A stretch of DNA of 64,000 nucleotides from CALAED01 sp035765195. Its GTDB lineage: Bacteria; Actinomycetota; Actinomycetes; Streptosporangiales; Streptosporangiaceae. Shown piece after piece: positions 35,382 to 42,711 of this stretch (positions are counted from its first letter, which is position 1; every line of letters begins with the position of its first letter). The stretch spans positions 30,647 to 94,646 of the forward strand of contig DASTYC010000022.1 of the NCBI GenBank assembly GCA_035765195.1, written 5' to 3'. Under the pieces are notes generated by a model. It did not search any database. It saw only the letters and a list, made by a program, of their open reading frames with translations, and had not been told where the DNA came from. Both the position numbers and the translations under genes were made by a program.

Positions 35382-36347
35382 GTGGTGAAGCGGACGATGT
35401 GGGCGTGGTCGCGGGTGCTCATCGGCGTGGGCATCATCGGCGTGCTGGCGTGGCAGCTCGGCACCCGGGCGTTCGTGGAGGGGCTGGGTGTGATCGACGC
35501 CCGGGCGGTGATCGCCGCGCTCGCGATCGGCTTCGGCACGACGGTGTGCAGCGCCGCGCGCTGGTGCCTGGTGGCCCGGCGGCTCGGCCTGCGGCTGCCG
35601 CTGCGCAGCGGCGTCGAGGACTACTACCGGGCGCTGTTCCTCAACGCGGTGCTGCCGGCCGGCGTTCTCGGCGACGTCCATCGCGCCGTACGGCACGGCC
35701 GGCAGGAGGGCGACGTCGGGCGGGGCGTGCGGGCCGTGATGCTGGAGCGGCTCGCCGGCCAGGTGGTGGTCGTCGGCGTCGCGGTGCCGGTGCTGCTGGC
35801 CCGCCCGGCCGTCGTCCCGGAGCGCTTCCACGGCGCGGTCGTGACGTCGGCGGCCGTGGTCGCCGCGGTCGCCCTCGCCGTGTCGGCCGCCGCCGTCGTC
35901 GTCGGGCGCCGCTGGACGCGGAGCGGGTCGCGCTGGCGGCGCGTGTCGGCCGCCTCGCTCGGCGACCTGCGGCGCGGCCTGCTCGCCCGCGACGCCTGGC
36001 CGGGCGTCGCGCTGCTGTCGGCGCTGGCGTTCGCCGGGCACCTCGCGCTGTTCCTCGTCGCCGCCAGGACGGCGGGAGCGACCGCGCCCGCCGCCCAGCT
36101 GCTGCCGCTCATGGTGTTGACGTTGCTGGCGATGGGGTTGCCGGTGAACGTCGGGGGCTGGGGACCGCGCGAGGGCGTGGCCGCGCTCGCGTTCGCCGCG
36201 GCCGGGCTGAGCGCCGCCCAGGGGCTCACGACCGCGGTGGTGTACGGGGTGCTCGCGCTCGTCGCCAGTCTGCCCGGAGCCGTCGTGCTGGTGCACCCGG
36301 TCATCGCGCGGGGCGGCGCGAAGGTGCCCGTCGGCTCGCCCCTGTGA
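35382..36347 (+). CDS. Flippase-like membrane protein (LPG-synthase TM family)
   Basis: 321 aa with seven to eight helices. ALFLNAVLPAGVLGDVHRAVRHGRQEG near residue 85 and LPVNVGGWGPREGVAALAFAAAG near residue 255 are the two conserved segments of the UPF0104/AglD-type domain. It begins right after the methyltransferase stop (GTG 35382, or GTG 35385). Within a cluster that also holds a CDP-alcohol phosphatidyltransferase and a sulfatase-fold membrane enzyme, it probably moves a lipid-linked product across the membrane. Confidence 0.75.
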   Translation: MVKRTMWAWSRVLIGVGIIGVLAWQLGTRAFVEGLGVIDARAVIAALAIGFGTTVCSAARWCLVARRLGLRLPLRSGVEDYYRALFLNAVLPAGVLGDVHRAVRHGRQEGDVGRGVRAVMLERLAGQVVVVGVAVPVLLARPAVVPERFHGAVVTSAAVVAAVALAVSAAAVVVGRRWTRSGSRWRRVSAASLGDLRRGLLARDAWPGVALLSALAFAGHLALFLVAARTAGATAPAAQLLPLMVLTLLAMGLPVNVGGWGPREGVAALAFAAAGLSAAQGLTTAVVYGVLALVASLPGAVVLVHPVIARGGAKVPVGSPL

Positions 36348-36435
36348 TCTGTCCGCCGGCTGAGCGACAAATGACCGAATCGGTGCGCTCCGCCGCGTAA
36401 CGTTCTTCGGACAGTTGCGTAGATGGGATAGGTGC

Positions 36436-37233
36436 ATGTCAGAACCTGACGTCGTCCTGGACGTTCCGCGGCGGTCGGCCATCGAGCGCGTGGTGGACAC
36501 CCGGCTGCCCACCGTGTACGGCGAGTTGCGCGCGGTCGGCTACCTGGACCGCGAGGGCGGCCATGAGCAGGTGGCCTTGGTGCACGGCGAGGTCCGCGGG
36601 GGGCAGGGCGTGCTCATCCGGGTGCATTCGGAGTGCCTGACCGGCGACGCCTTCGGCTCCATCCACTGCGAGTGCGGCGACCAGTTGGCCACGGCGCTGC
36701 GCGCGATCGTCGCCGCCGGCGCGGGCGTGCTGGTCTACCTGCGCGGCCACGAGGGGCGCGGGATCGGGTTGCTGGCCAAGCTGCGAGCGATGCGGCTCCA
36801 GGACGAGGGGCTCGACACGGTCGAGGCGAACCTGGCGCTCGGGCTGCCCTCCGACGCACGTGACTACCGCGTCGCCGCCGAGATCCTGCACGACCTGGGC
36901 GTGGGCTCGGTGCGCCTGCTGTCGAACAACCTGCGGAAGCTCGAAGCGCTGCGGGGGTACGGCGTCGAGGTGGTCGAACGGGTTCCGCTGCTCATCCCGC
37001 CGAACGACGAGAACCTGCGTTATCTGCGCACCAAGCGCGAACGGCTCGGCCACCACCTGCCGCACCTGGACGATCTGGAACCTCCAGGCGACGTCCCCGG
37101 CCGGACCGGCAACGGTCAGCGGCCCAGCGCGGACAGCGTGTCGCCGAACGAGGCGACCAGGCTGGCGAGGACGTCCCGGCCTTTTTCCGCCGAAGCCAGC
37201 GAGGGCCGGCCGACCACGCCCGACTCGGTGTAG
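36436..37233 (+). CDS. ribA: GTP cyclohydrolase II homologue with catalytic Tyr replaced by Met (FAPy-forming type)
   Basis: 265 aa. Zinc ligands Cys67, Cys78 and Cys80 lie in HSECLTGDAFGSIHCECGDQ, and the Arg142 nucleophile in SDARDY aligns with Arg128 of E. coli RibA. At the position of E. coli Tyr105 (KIRAYALQDQG) this protein has Met119 (KLRAMRLQDEG). From memory, the S. coelicolor homologue SCO6655 with the same Met stops at 2-amino-5-formylamino-6-ribosylaminopyrimidinone 5'-phosphate (FAPy) instead of releasing formate. The same outcome is predicted here. The last 40 residues are encoded antisense to the end of the convergent creatininase gene (118-base overlap). ATG 36436 was chosen over 36415 because it fits the family N-terminus. 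Confidence 0.87.
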   Translation: MSEPDVVLDVPRRSAIERVVDTRLPTVYGELRAVGYLDREGGHEQVALVHGEVRGGQGVLIRVHSECLTGDAFGSIHCECGDQLATALRAIVAAGAGVLVYLRGHEGRGIGLLAKLRAMRLQDEGLDTVEANLALGLPSDARDYRVAAEILHDLGVGSVRLLSNNLRKLEALRGYGVEVVERVPLLIPPNDENLRYLRTKRERLGHHLPHLDDLEPPGDVPGRTGNGQRPSADSVSPNEATRLARTSRPFSAEASEGRPTTPDSV

Positions 37234-37847
37234 GCGGCGAGGCCGAGCGTCAGCAGGTGCTCGCGGTCGTCGGCGAGGTGATCGGCCGAGGCGTACCCCG
37301 GGCGGACCAGGTGCGGATGGGCGTGCAGGAGCAGGCTGGTCTCCAGCTCTCCGGCGTGCATGTCGCTGTCGAGCGGCGTGACGATGCCCGCCGCGGTGTG
37401 CGCCTTCGCCCACGCCTCCAGCGTCGGGAACAGCGCCATGGCCTGGCCGGCGACACCGGCCTGCTGGACGACGTTGGACAGCACATAGTTGCCTCCGTGC
37501 CCGTTGACCAGCACGAGCGTGCCGACTCCCGACCGGTGCAGCGAGTCGGCGATGTCGCCGACGACGGCCGCCAGCGTGGTGGCGGAGATGCTCACCGTCC
37601 CGGCCCAGGCGGCGTGCTCGTGGGAGCACGAGATCGTGATGGGCGGTAGCCGCAGCACCCGGTAGGCGGCGTCGATCGCCGCCGCGATCGTGGCGGCGAT
37701 CACGGTGTCGGTCGCCAGCGGCAGGTACGGGCCGTGCTGTTCGAAGCTGCCGATCGGCAGCACCGCGACCGCCGCGGCCCTGTCCCGTTCCTCCGCGGTG
37801 GTGCGCGGCGGGAAGAGCGCGGGCAGGGAAGGATCGGCGTCGGTCAT
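37116..37847 (-). CDS. Creatininase-family amidohydrolase, candidate FAPy deformylase (ArfB-like)
   Basis: 243 aa from ATG 37847, which overlaps the stop of the deaminase gene (ATGA) and has GGGAGAG about 4 bases upstream. Metal ligands of the family are present: GSFEQHGPYLPLATDT (Glu36, His38, Asp47), SCSHEHAAWAGTVSIS, LVNGHGGN and DMHAGELETSLLL (Asp, His, Glu). Archaeal ArfB, which removes formate from FAPy, belongs to this family, and FAPy is the predicted product of the neighbouring cyclohydrolase. The assignment is therefore strong by context. Other relatives (MftE, creatininase) act on different amides. Confidence 0.78.
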   Translation of the reverse strand: MTDADPSLPALFPPRTTAEERDRAAAVAVLPIGSFEQHGPYLPLATDTVIAATIAAAIDAAYRVLRLPPITISCSHEHAAWAGTVSISATTLAAVVGDIADSLHRSGVGTLVLVNGHGGNYVLSNVVQQAGVAGQAMALFPTLEAWAKAHTAAGIVTPLDSDMHAGELETSLLLHAHPHLVRPGYASADHLADDREHLLTLGLAAYTESGVVGRPSLASAEKGRDVLASLVASFGDTLSALGR

Positions 37848-38329
37848 GGCTCTCCCAGCAGGTGTGCGTTCGCCGCCGCGGCCGGCTCGGCGAGGTCCGC
37901 GAGCTCCACCACGGTGACGCCGGCGGCCGTGAGGGCGGCCACGCCACCGGGGTCCGGGACGAACACCGGTGGCTCCCGCCACGCGATGACCACGCGCCGG
38001 ATGCCGACCGCGACGATCAGGTCCGCGCAGGCGCGGGCCCCGGACGCCCGCCGGGAGCACGGTTCGAGCGAGCTGTAGATCGTCGCCGCGGACAGGTCCG
38101 TGCCGGCCGCCGCGTCGAGTTTGCGCAGCGCGGCCTCCTCGGCGTGGCAGCGCCCCGTCTCGCGGGAGAACCCGCGGGCGATCTCCGCGCCCCGCTCGTC
38201 GACGACGACCGCGCCGACCGAGAAGGCCGTGCTGCTCGGCGGGCAGCGGTGCGACAGCTCGATGGCCAGCGTGAGCCATCGGCGATCGTCATGGGGGGCC
38301 GGACGCTCCGGACGCTCGTCGCCGGTCAC
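37844..38329 (-). CDS. RibD-type pyrimidine deaminase
   Basis: 161 aa. Cytidine-deaminase fold with zinc ligands in CHAEEAAL (His62, catalytic Glu64) and IYSSLEPCSRRASGARACA (Cys91, Cys101), the RibD/guanine-deaminase pattern. The N-terminus FSVGAVVVDERGAEIARGFS is typical of RibD. It is separate from the reductase domain and coupled to both neighbours by 4-base overlaps, giving reductase, deaminase, creatininase in one leftward transcript. It should deaminate the diaminopyrimidine ribosyl- or ribityl-phosphate. Confidence 0.83.
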   Translation of the reverse strand: MTGDERPERPAPHDDRRWLTLAIELSHRCPPSSTAFSVGAVVVDERGAEIARGFSRETGRCHAEEAALRKLDAAAGTDLSAATIYSSLEPCSRRASGARACADLIVAVGIRRVVIAWREPPVFVPDPGGVAALTAAGVTVVELADLAEPAAAANAHLLGEP

Positions 38330-39018
38330 GGCCGGGCTCGCTCTCCGGTGCCGGGGAGGTACCGCAGCAGGGCCACGTCTCCGACGGCCCGGACCTCCGC
38401 GAGCGTCATGCGATGCGCGGCGTCGTTCGGGAAGACGCCCGCGTTGATGAAGCGCGGCGCGTCCGGGTCGCCGACGAAGAACGGCGCGATGGCGAGCTGG
38501 AGCTCATCGGCCAGCCCGGAGGTCAGGAACTGCGTGTGCACCGTGCCGCCGCCCTCGACCATGAGCCGTCCGACGCCGCGCCGCCCCAGGTCGGCGAGGA
38601 GGGCGGCGACGTCGAGGTCCGCCCCGAGGCCGGCGACCTCGGCGAGATCGCCGAGCCGGGCGCGCAGCTTGGGCACGACCGGGTCGGGACAGTAGACGAG
38701 CTTGTCCCCGCCGTGATGCCAAAAGCGCAGGCCGGGGTCGAGGTCCCCGCCTCCCGTGATCGTGATCTTCAGCGGGTACGGCGGCTGTCCGCGGGCCGCC
38801 CGTTCGGCGCGCCGCTTCGCGGAGTGCACGATGAGGCGCGGGTCGTCGCGGCGCAGCGTCGTCGCCCCGACGAGGATCGCGTCGGATTCGGCCCGTACCT
38901 GATCGACCCGGTCGAGGTCGGCGGCGTTGGACAGCACCAGCCGCTCCGGGCCGTTGTCGTCGATGTAGCCGTCCACGGAGGCGGCGACGCTCAGCAGGAC
39001 GTAGGGGCGCACTGTCAT
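38326..39018 (-). CDS. RibD-type pyrimidine reductase
   Basis: 230 aa, dihydrofolate-reductase-like fold. The N-terminus VLLSVAASVDGYIDD and the stretch ESDAILVGATTLRRDDPRL match RibD C-domain and stand-alone archaeal/fungal (Rib7-type) reductases. GRLMVEGGGTVHTQFL is the conserved NADPH-side Glu-Gly-Gly. It reduces the ribosyl group of the aminopyrimidine to ribityl using NADPH. As a free-standing reductase first in the operon it fits the archaeal and fungal order (reduce, then deaminate). It is coupled to the deaminase by ATGA. Confidence 0.84.
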   Translation of the reverse strand: MTVRPYVLLSVAASVDGYIDDNGPERLVLSNAADLDRVDQVRAESDAILVGATTLRRDDPRLIVHSAKRRAERAARGQPPYPLKITITGGGDLDPGLRFWHHGGDKLVYCPDPVVPKLRARLGDLAEVAGLGADLDVAALLADLGRRGVGRLMVEGGGTVHTQFLTSGLADELQLAIAPFFVGDPDAPRFINAGVFPNDAAHRMTLAEVRAVGDVALLRYLPGTGERARP

Positions 39019-39111
39019 CCTGTGCAGTCTGCCACCCGCCTTGACCGGCCGCTGAACCGCCGTCGCGGACCGGCCGTATCAAGGTCGAGGCTCTCCGGAA
39101 AGGACCCACGC

Positions 39112-40806
39112 GTGTCGTCCGACCTGACGTCTGCCGGCTCGTCCATCATCGCCGACGTGGAGACGAGCGCCGAGCCGGCCGACACCGTGACCGCGAACAA
39201 CCCCGGCGGACCCGCGTCCCGCCGGCGCCGGCGCCGCGTCGCGTCGGGGGTGGCGACCGCGCTGGCCTGCCTGCTGGTGCTGTTCGCCCTTATCGTCCCG
39301 GGCGACCTCACCGGCCTCGCGCCCGCGCAGTTCGTGCGCATCCCGCTGGAGGGCGTCATCGGCGTGGTCCTGATCGCCGTGCTGCCGCCGCGACCGCGGA
39401 TCGTGGTGGCGGTCGCCGCCGGGATCGTCCTGGGGCTGCTGGCCATCTTGAAGATCTTCGACATCGGCTTCTACGAGACACTCGACCGGCCGTTCCATCC
39501 GGTGTTCGACTGGCCCTTCCTCGGCGCCGGCGCTGAGTTCCTCACCCAGATGCTCGGCCGGCCCGGCGGCATCGCCGCGATCGCGGTGGTGGCGCTCCTC
39601 GCCGTCGGCATGGTCGTCCTCATGACCCTGTCGGCGCTCCGGCTGACCCGCATCGTCGTCCGGCACACCGCGGCGGCGGTGCGCGGCGCCGCGGTGCTCG
39701 CGGTCGCCTGGGTCGCCTGCGCCGCGCTCGGCGCACAGCTCGTGCCGGGGGTGCCGGTCGCCGCCAACGCCTTCGGCCGCCTCATGCAGGTGCCGGCCGA
39801 CCTGCGCGACCACGAGACGTTCGCCGCGCAGTCGGCCCGCGACGCCTTCCGCCACACCCCCGGCGACCGGCTGCTGACCGGGCTGCGCGGCAAGGACGTC
39901 ATCTTGGCCTTCGTCGAGAGCTACGGCCGGGTCGCGATGGGCGACCCCGGGGTCACGGCGGCGCTCGACGCGGGGAACAGCCGGCTGCGGGCGGCGGGGT
40001 TCGGCGCGCGCAGCGCGTTCCTCACCTCGCCGACGTTCGGGGGCGGCAGCTGGCTGGCCCACGGCACGTTGCTGTCCGGCCTGTGGATCGACAACCAGCA
40101 GCGGTACGACACCCTGGTGTCGAGCGAACGGCTGACCCTCACCAAGGCGTTCATGAGGGCGAGCTGGCGTACGGTCGCCGTCATGCCCGGCAACACCCGG
40201 CCCTGGTCGGAGGCCGCCTTCTACGGTGCCCAGCGGGTCTACGACCACTGGAACATGGGCTACCGCGGCCCCGGCTTCAACTGGGGGACCCCGCCCGATC
40301 AGTACACCATGTCGGCCTTCCAGCGCCTCGAGCGCGGGGCGCCGGGCCGCCCCCCGGTGATGGCGGAGATCCCGCTGGTCACGAGCCATTCACCGTGGGC
40401 GCCGACGCCGCACCTCATCGAGTGGAAGAACGTGGGCGACGGCTCGGTGTACGGGCCGATGGCGGCGGCGGGCGACCGGCCCGCCGAGGTGTGGCGCAGC
40501 CCGTCGCGGGTGCGGGCCGCGTACATGCGCTCGGTCACCTACTCGCTGAACACCCTCATCACCTACATGGAGACCTACGGCGGCGACGACCTCGTGCTCG
40601 TCTTCCTCGGCGACCACCAGCCGGCCCCCATCGTCTCCGGACCGCACGCCGACCACGACGTGCCGATCACGGTCGTCGCCCGCGACCCGTCCGTCCTGAA
40701 CCGGATCTCCGGCTGGGGCTGGCAGGACGGTCTGCGGCCGGGCGCGCGGGCCCCGGTGTGGCGGATGGACGCCTTCCGCGACCGCTTCCTCACCGCGTTT
40801 TCCTAG
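39112..40806 (+). CDS. Membrane-bound sulfatase-fold protein (LTA-synthase-like)
   Basis: 564 aa from GTG 39112. A basic N-terminal stretch (SRRRRRRVAS) is followed by about five helices to residue 210, then an extracytoplasmic alkaline-phosphatase/sulfatase-superfamily domain. KDVILAFVESYGRVAMG holds the metal-binding Glu, SPTFGGGSWLAHGTLLSGL the nucleophile region (Ser/Thr cluster), and LVLVFLGDHQPAPIVSG the late Asp-His metal pair. LTA synthases and phosphoethanolamine transferases share this plan and move phosphodiester groups between lipids and envelope polymers. Its place beside the FAPy-type cluster suggests transfer of the decorated product to or from a lipid. Confidence 0.75.
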   Translation: MSSDLTSAGSSIIADVETSAEPADTVTANNPGGPASRRRRRRVASGVATALACLLVLFALIVPGDLTGLAPAQFVRIPLEGVIGVVLIAVLPPRPRIVVAVAAGIVLGLLAILKIFDIGFYETLDRPFHPVFDWPFLGAGAEFLTQMLGRPGGIAAIAVVALLAVGMVVLMTLSALRLTRIVVRHTAAAVRGAAVLAVAWVACAALGAQLVPGVPVAANAFGRLMQVPADLRDHETFAAQSARDAFRHTPGDRLLTGLRGKDVILAFVESYGRVAMGDPGVTAALDAGNSRLRAAGFGARSAFLTSPTFGGGSWLAHGTLLSGLWIDNQQRYDTLVSSERLTLTKAFMRASWRTVAVMPGNTRPWSEAAFYGAQRVYDHWNMGYRGPGFNWGTPPDQYTMSAFQRLERGAPGRPPVMAEIPLVTSHSPWAPTPHLIEWKNVGDGSVYGPMAAAGDRPAEVWRSPSRVRAAYMRSVTYSLNTLITYMETYGGDDLVLVFLGDHQPAPIVSGPHADHDVPITVVARDPSVLNRISGWGWQDGLRPGARAPVWRMDAFRDRFLTAFS

Positions 40807-40816
40807 GGAGGGTCGG

Positions 40817-42505
40817 TCATCCCGGCCGGCGGAAAATGGTGATCGAGTGGCCGACCTCGTCGATCGGGGTGCTGCCCTCGATGAGCGCGGCGAGCCTGGC
40901 GTCGCCGGGCCGGGCGATCCGGCTGTCGGAGACGACGAGCAGCCCGCGGACCTCGTCCGGCGGCACGGTGCGCGGGTCGCGTGCCGCGATGCCGTAGTAG
41001 GACGGCACCCCGCCGCCCTTGTAGACGAGCCAGACCCGCTCGCCCGGGTACCGCTGCCGGAGCCGGTCGGCCAGCAGGCCCAGGTCCTGGCCCCAGTCGA
41101 CGTTCGAGTCGTGCAGGCGCAGGTGGGTCTTCGCCGGGCCGCCGAACGCCTCGTTGGAGTACGGCAGATAGTACGGGTACGTCCGGATCGAGCTCACCGC
41201 GACGAACACCGTCAACGCGGCCGTCCAGGCGAGTGCCCGGCGCCGGCGGACGGCGACCACGCAGGCGGCCGCGACCGCGAGGAACATCGGTACGAAGATG
41301 GCGTACCGGACTCCGAGGTTGCGCGATTCGGTCAGCTGCGCGGCCAGGAGCACGGCGGAGGGAACCAGGACATACGGCGCGGCCGCCCGCAGCCGGGGCG
41401 TCATCACCATGGCCGCCGCGCCGGCGAGCCAGAGCACGAGCATGCCGAGCGGCGTCTTCACCAGCAGCGCGGCGGGCAGGTAGTACCACAGCGAGCCGAC
41501 ATACTGTCTGCCGAACAAGAAGCCGCCCCACCTGGCGTTCTCGAAGCCGAACTGGATGCGGATCCCGTCGAGGTAGGGCCGCGGCAACGGCAGCCAGTCG
41601 ATGACGAGCCCGCGCGGCCCGGGAACGATCGGTGTGCCCGGCGGGGGCACCCAGCGCAGGCGCGGATCGACGGCCAGGTAGGCGGCCCACACCACGCCGA
41701 TCGTGAGCAGCGCGACGCCGCCCGCGGCGCCCGCGGCGCGGGCGAGCCGGCGCACCGGCCGTTGGTTCCGCGCGGCGAACCACGCGGACCAGGCCGCGAG
41801 CAAAGCCAGCACCGGCACGGCGGCCAGCGCGCTCATCTTGGTGGCGACGGCGGCGCCGAGGGCCGCGCCGGCGAGGGGCAGGTAGCGAGCCGGCCGGAGG
41901 CGAGCCCGCCACAGGCACCAGGCCGACGTCAGCAGGAAGCCGGCCGCCGGCACGTCGAGCGTGGCCAGCGAGCCGTGGGCGATGATGTCGGGGGAGAACG
42001 CGTAGAGCGCCAGCGCCACCAGCCCGCCGACGGCGCCTGCCACATCGCGGGCGAACCCGAAGACCACCAGCCCGAACAGCAGCGTCAACGCGATCATCGG
42101 CAGCCGGGCCCACAGCAGCACGTGGCCGGCGTCGTTGCCCGACTCGTACAACAGGTGCCGGCCGATGTCCCCGGCGGAGCCGGTGAAGGCCGGGTCGACG
42201 CGCGGGTGGGCCGCCGCCACGCCCATCTCGATGATCAGCTTGCCCAGCGGCGGATGCTCGGGGTTGGCCTGGAGGCTGTGCCGCCGCAGGTAGACCGCTG
42301 CCGCGCCCACGTAGACGGGCTCGTCGATGGTCGGCGTCTGCCGCACCGCCGTGGTGACCATGGCCACCGCCATCTGGCCGAGCAGCACGACCACGAGGAG
42401 CGCGAGGAGGGGGCGGCGATGCCGCCGCAACGCGCCGAAGCGGCTCCGCGCCGCCTCCGGAGCGCCCGCGGGCGCGGCTCCCCGCGGAACGGCGGACGAC
42501 ACCAT
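40817..42505 (-). CDS. GT39/ArnT-like integral membrane glycosyltransferase
   Basis: 562 aa with about eleven helices. The first periplasmic loop has TIDEPVYVGAAAVYL and ANPEHPPLGK, where Asp-Glu matches the catalytic DE of PMT-type polyprenyl-phosphate-sugar transferases. The C-terminal soluble part includes LHDSNVDWGQDLGLLADRL and VYKGGGVPSYYG. These enzymes use polyprenyl-linked sugars to glycosylate proteins or lipids outside the membrane. It is convergent with the sulfatase-fold gene (10-base gap) and may or may not belong to the same system. Confidence 0.78.
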   Translation of the reverse strand: MVSSAVPRGAAPAGAPEAARSRFGALRRHRRPLLALLVVVLLGQMAVAMVTTAVRQTPTIDEPVYVGAAAVYLRRHSLQANPEHPPLGKLIIEMGVAAAHPRVDPAFTGSAGDIGRHLLYESGNDAGHVLLWARLPMIALTLLFGLVVFGFARDVAGAVGGLVALALYAFSPDIIAHGSLATLDVPAAGFLLTSAWCLWRARLRPARYLPLAGAALGAAVATKMSALAAVPVLALLAAWSAWFAARNQRPVRRLARAAGAAGGVALLTIGVVWAAYLAVDPRLRWVPPPGTPIVPGPRGLVIDWLPLPRPYLDGIRIQFGFENARWGGFLFGRQYVGSLWYYLPAALLVKTPLGMLVLWLAGAAAMVMTPRLRAAAPYVLVPSAVLLAAQLTESRNLGVRYAIFVPMFLAVAAACVVAVRRRRALAWTAALTVFVAVSSIRTYPYYLPYSNEAFGGPAKTHLRLHDSNVDWGQDLGLLADRLRQRYPGERVWLVYKGGGVPSYYGIAARDPRTVPPDEVRGLLVVSDSRIARPGDARLAALIEGSTPIDEVGHSITIFRRPG

Positions 42506-42711
42506 GACCTCTATCTTCCCGTGGCCGCGCGACCGTGAAGGGGAAACCCGCCACTCAAGCCGGGTATGCGGTGAATTGCGGCGAAACCATGGTTCCGAAC
42601 CGCGGGTGGACTGCTACAGTCAGGACCCTGCACGTGCATATGCAATTACCGAAGCGCGTGCAGCATCCTTTGCATTTTGGATGGATCTCGCTGGGAACAT
42701 GGAGTGGCCCC

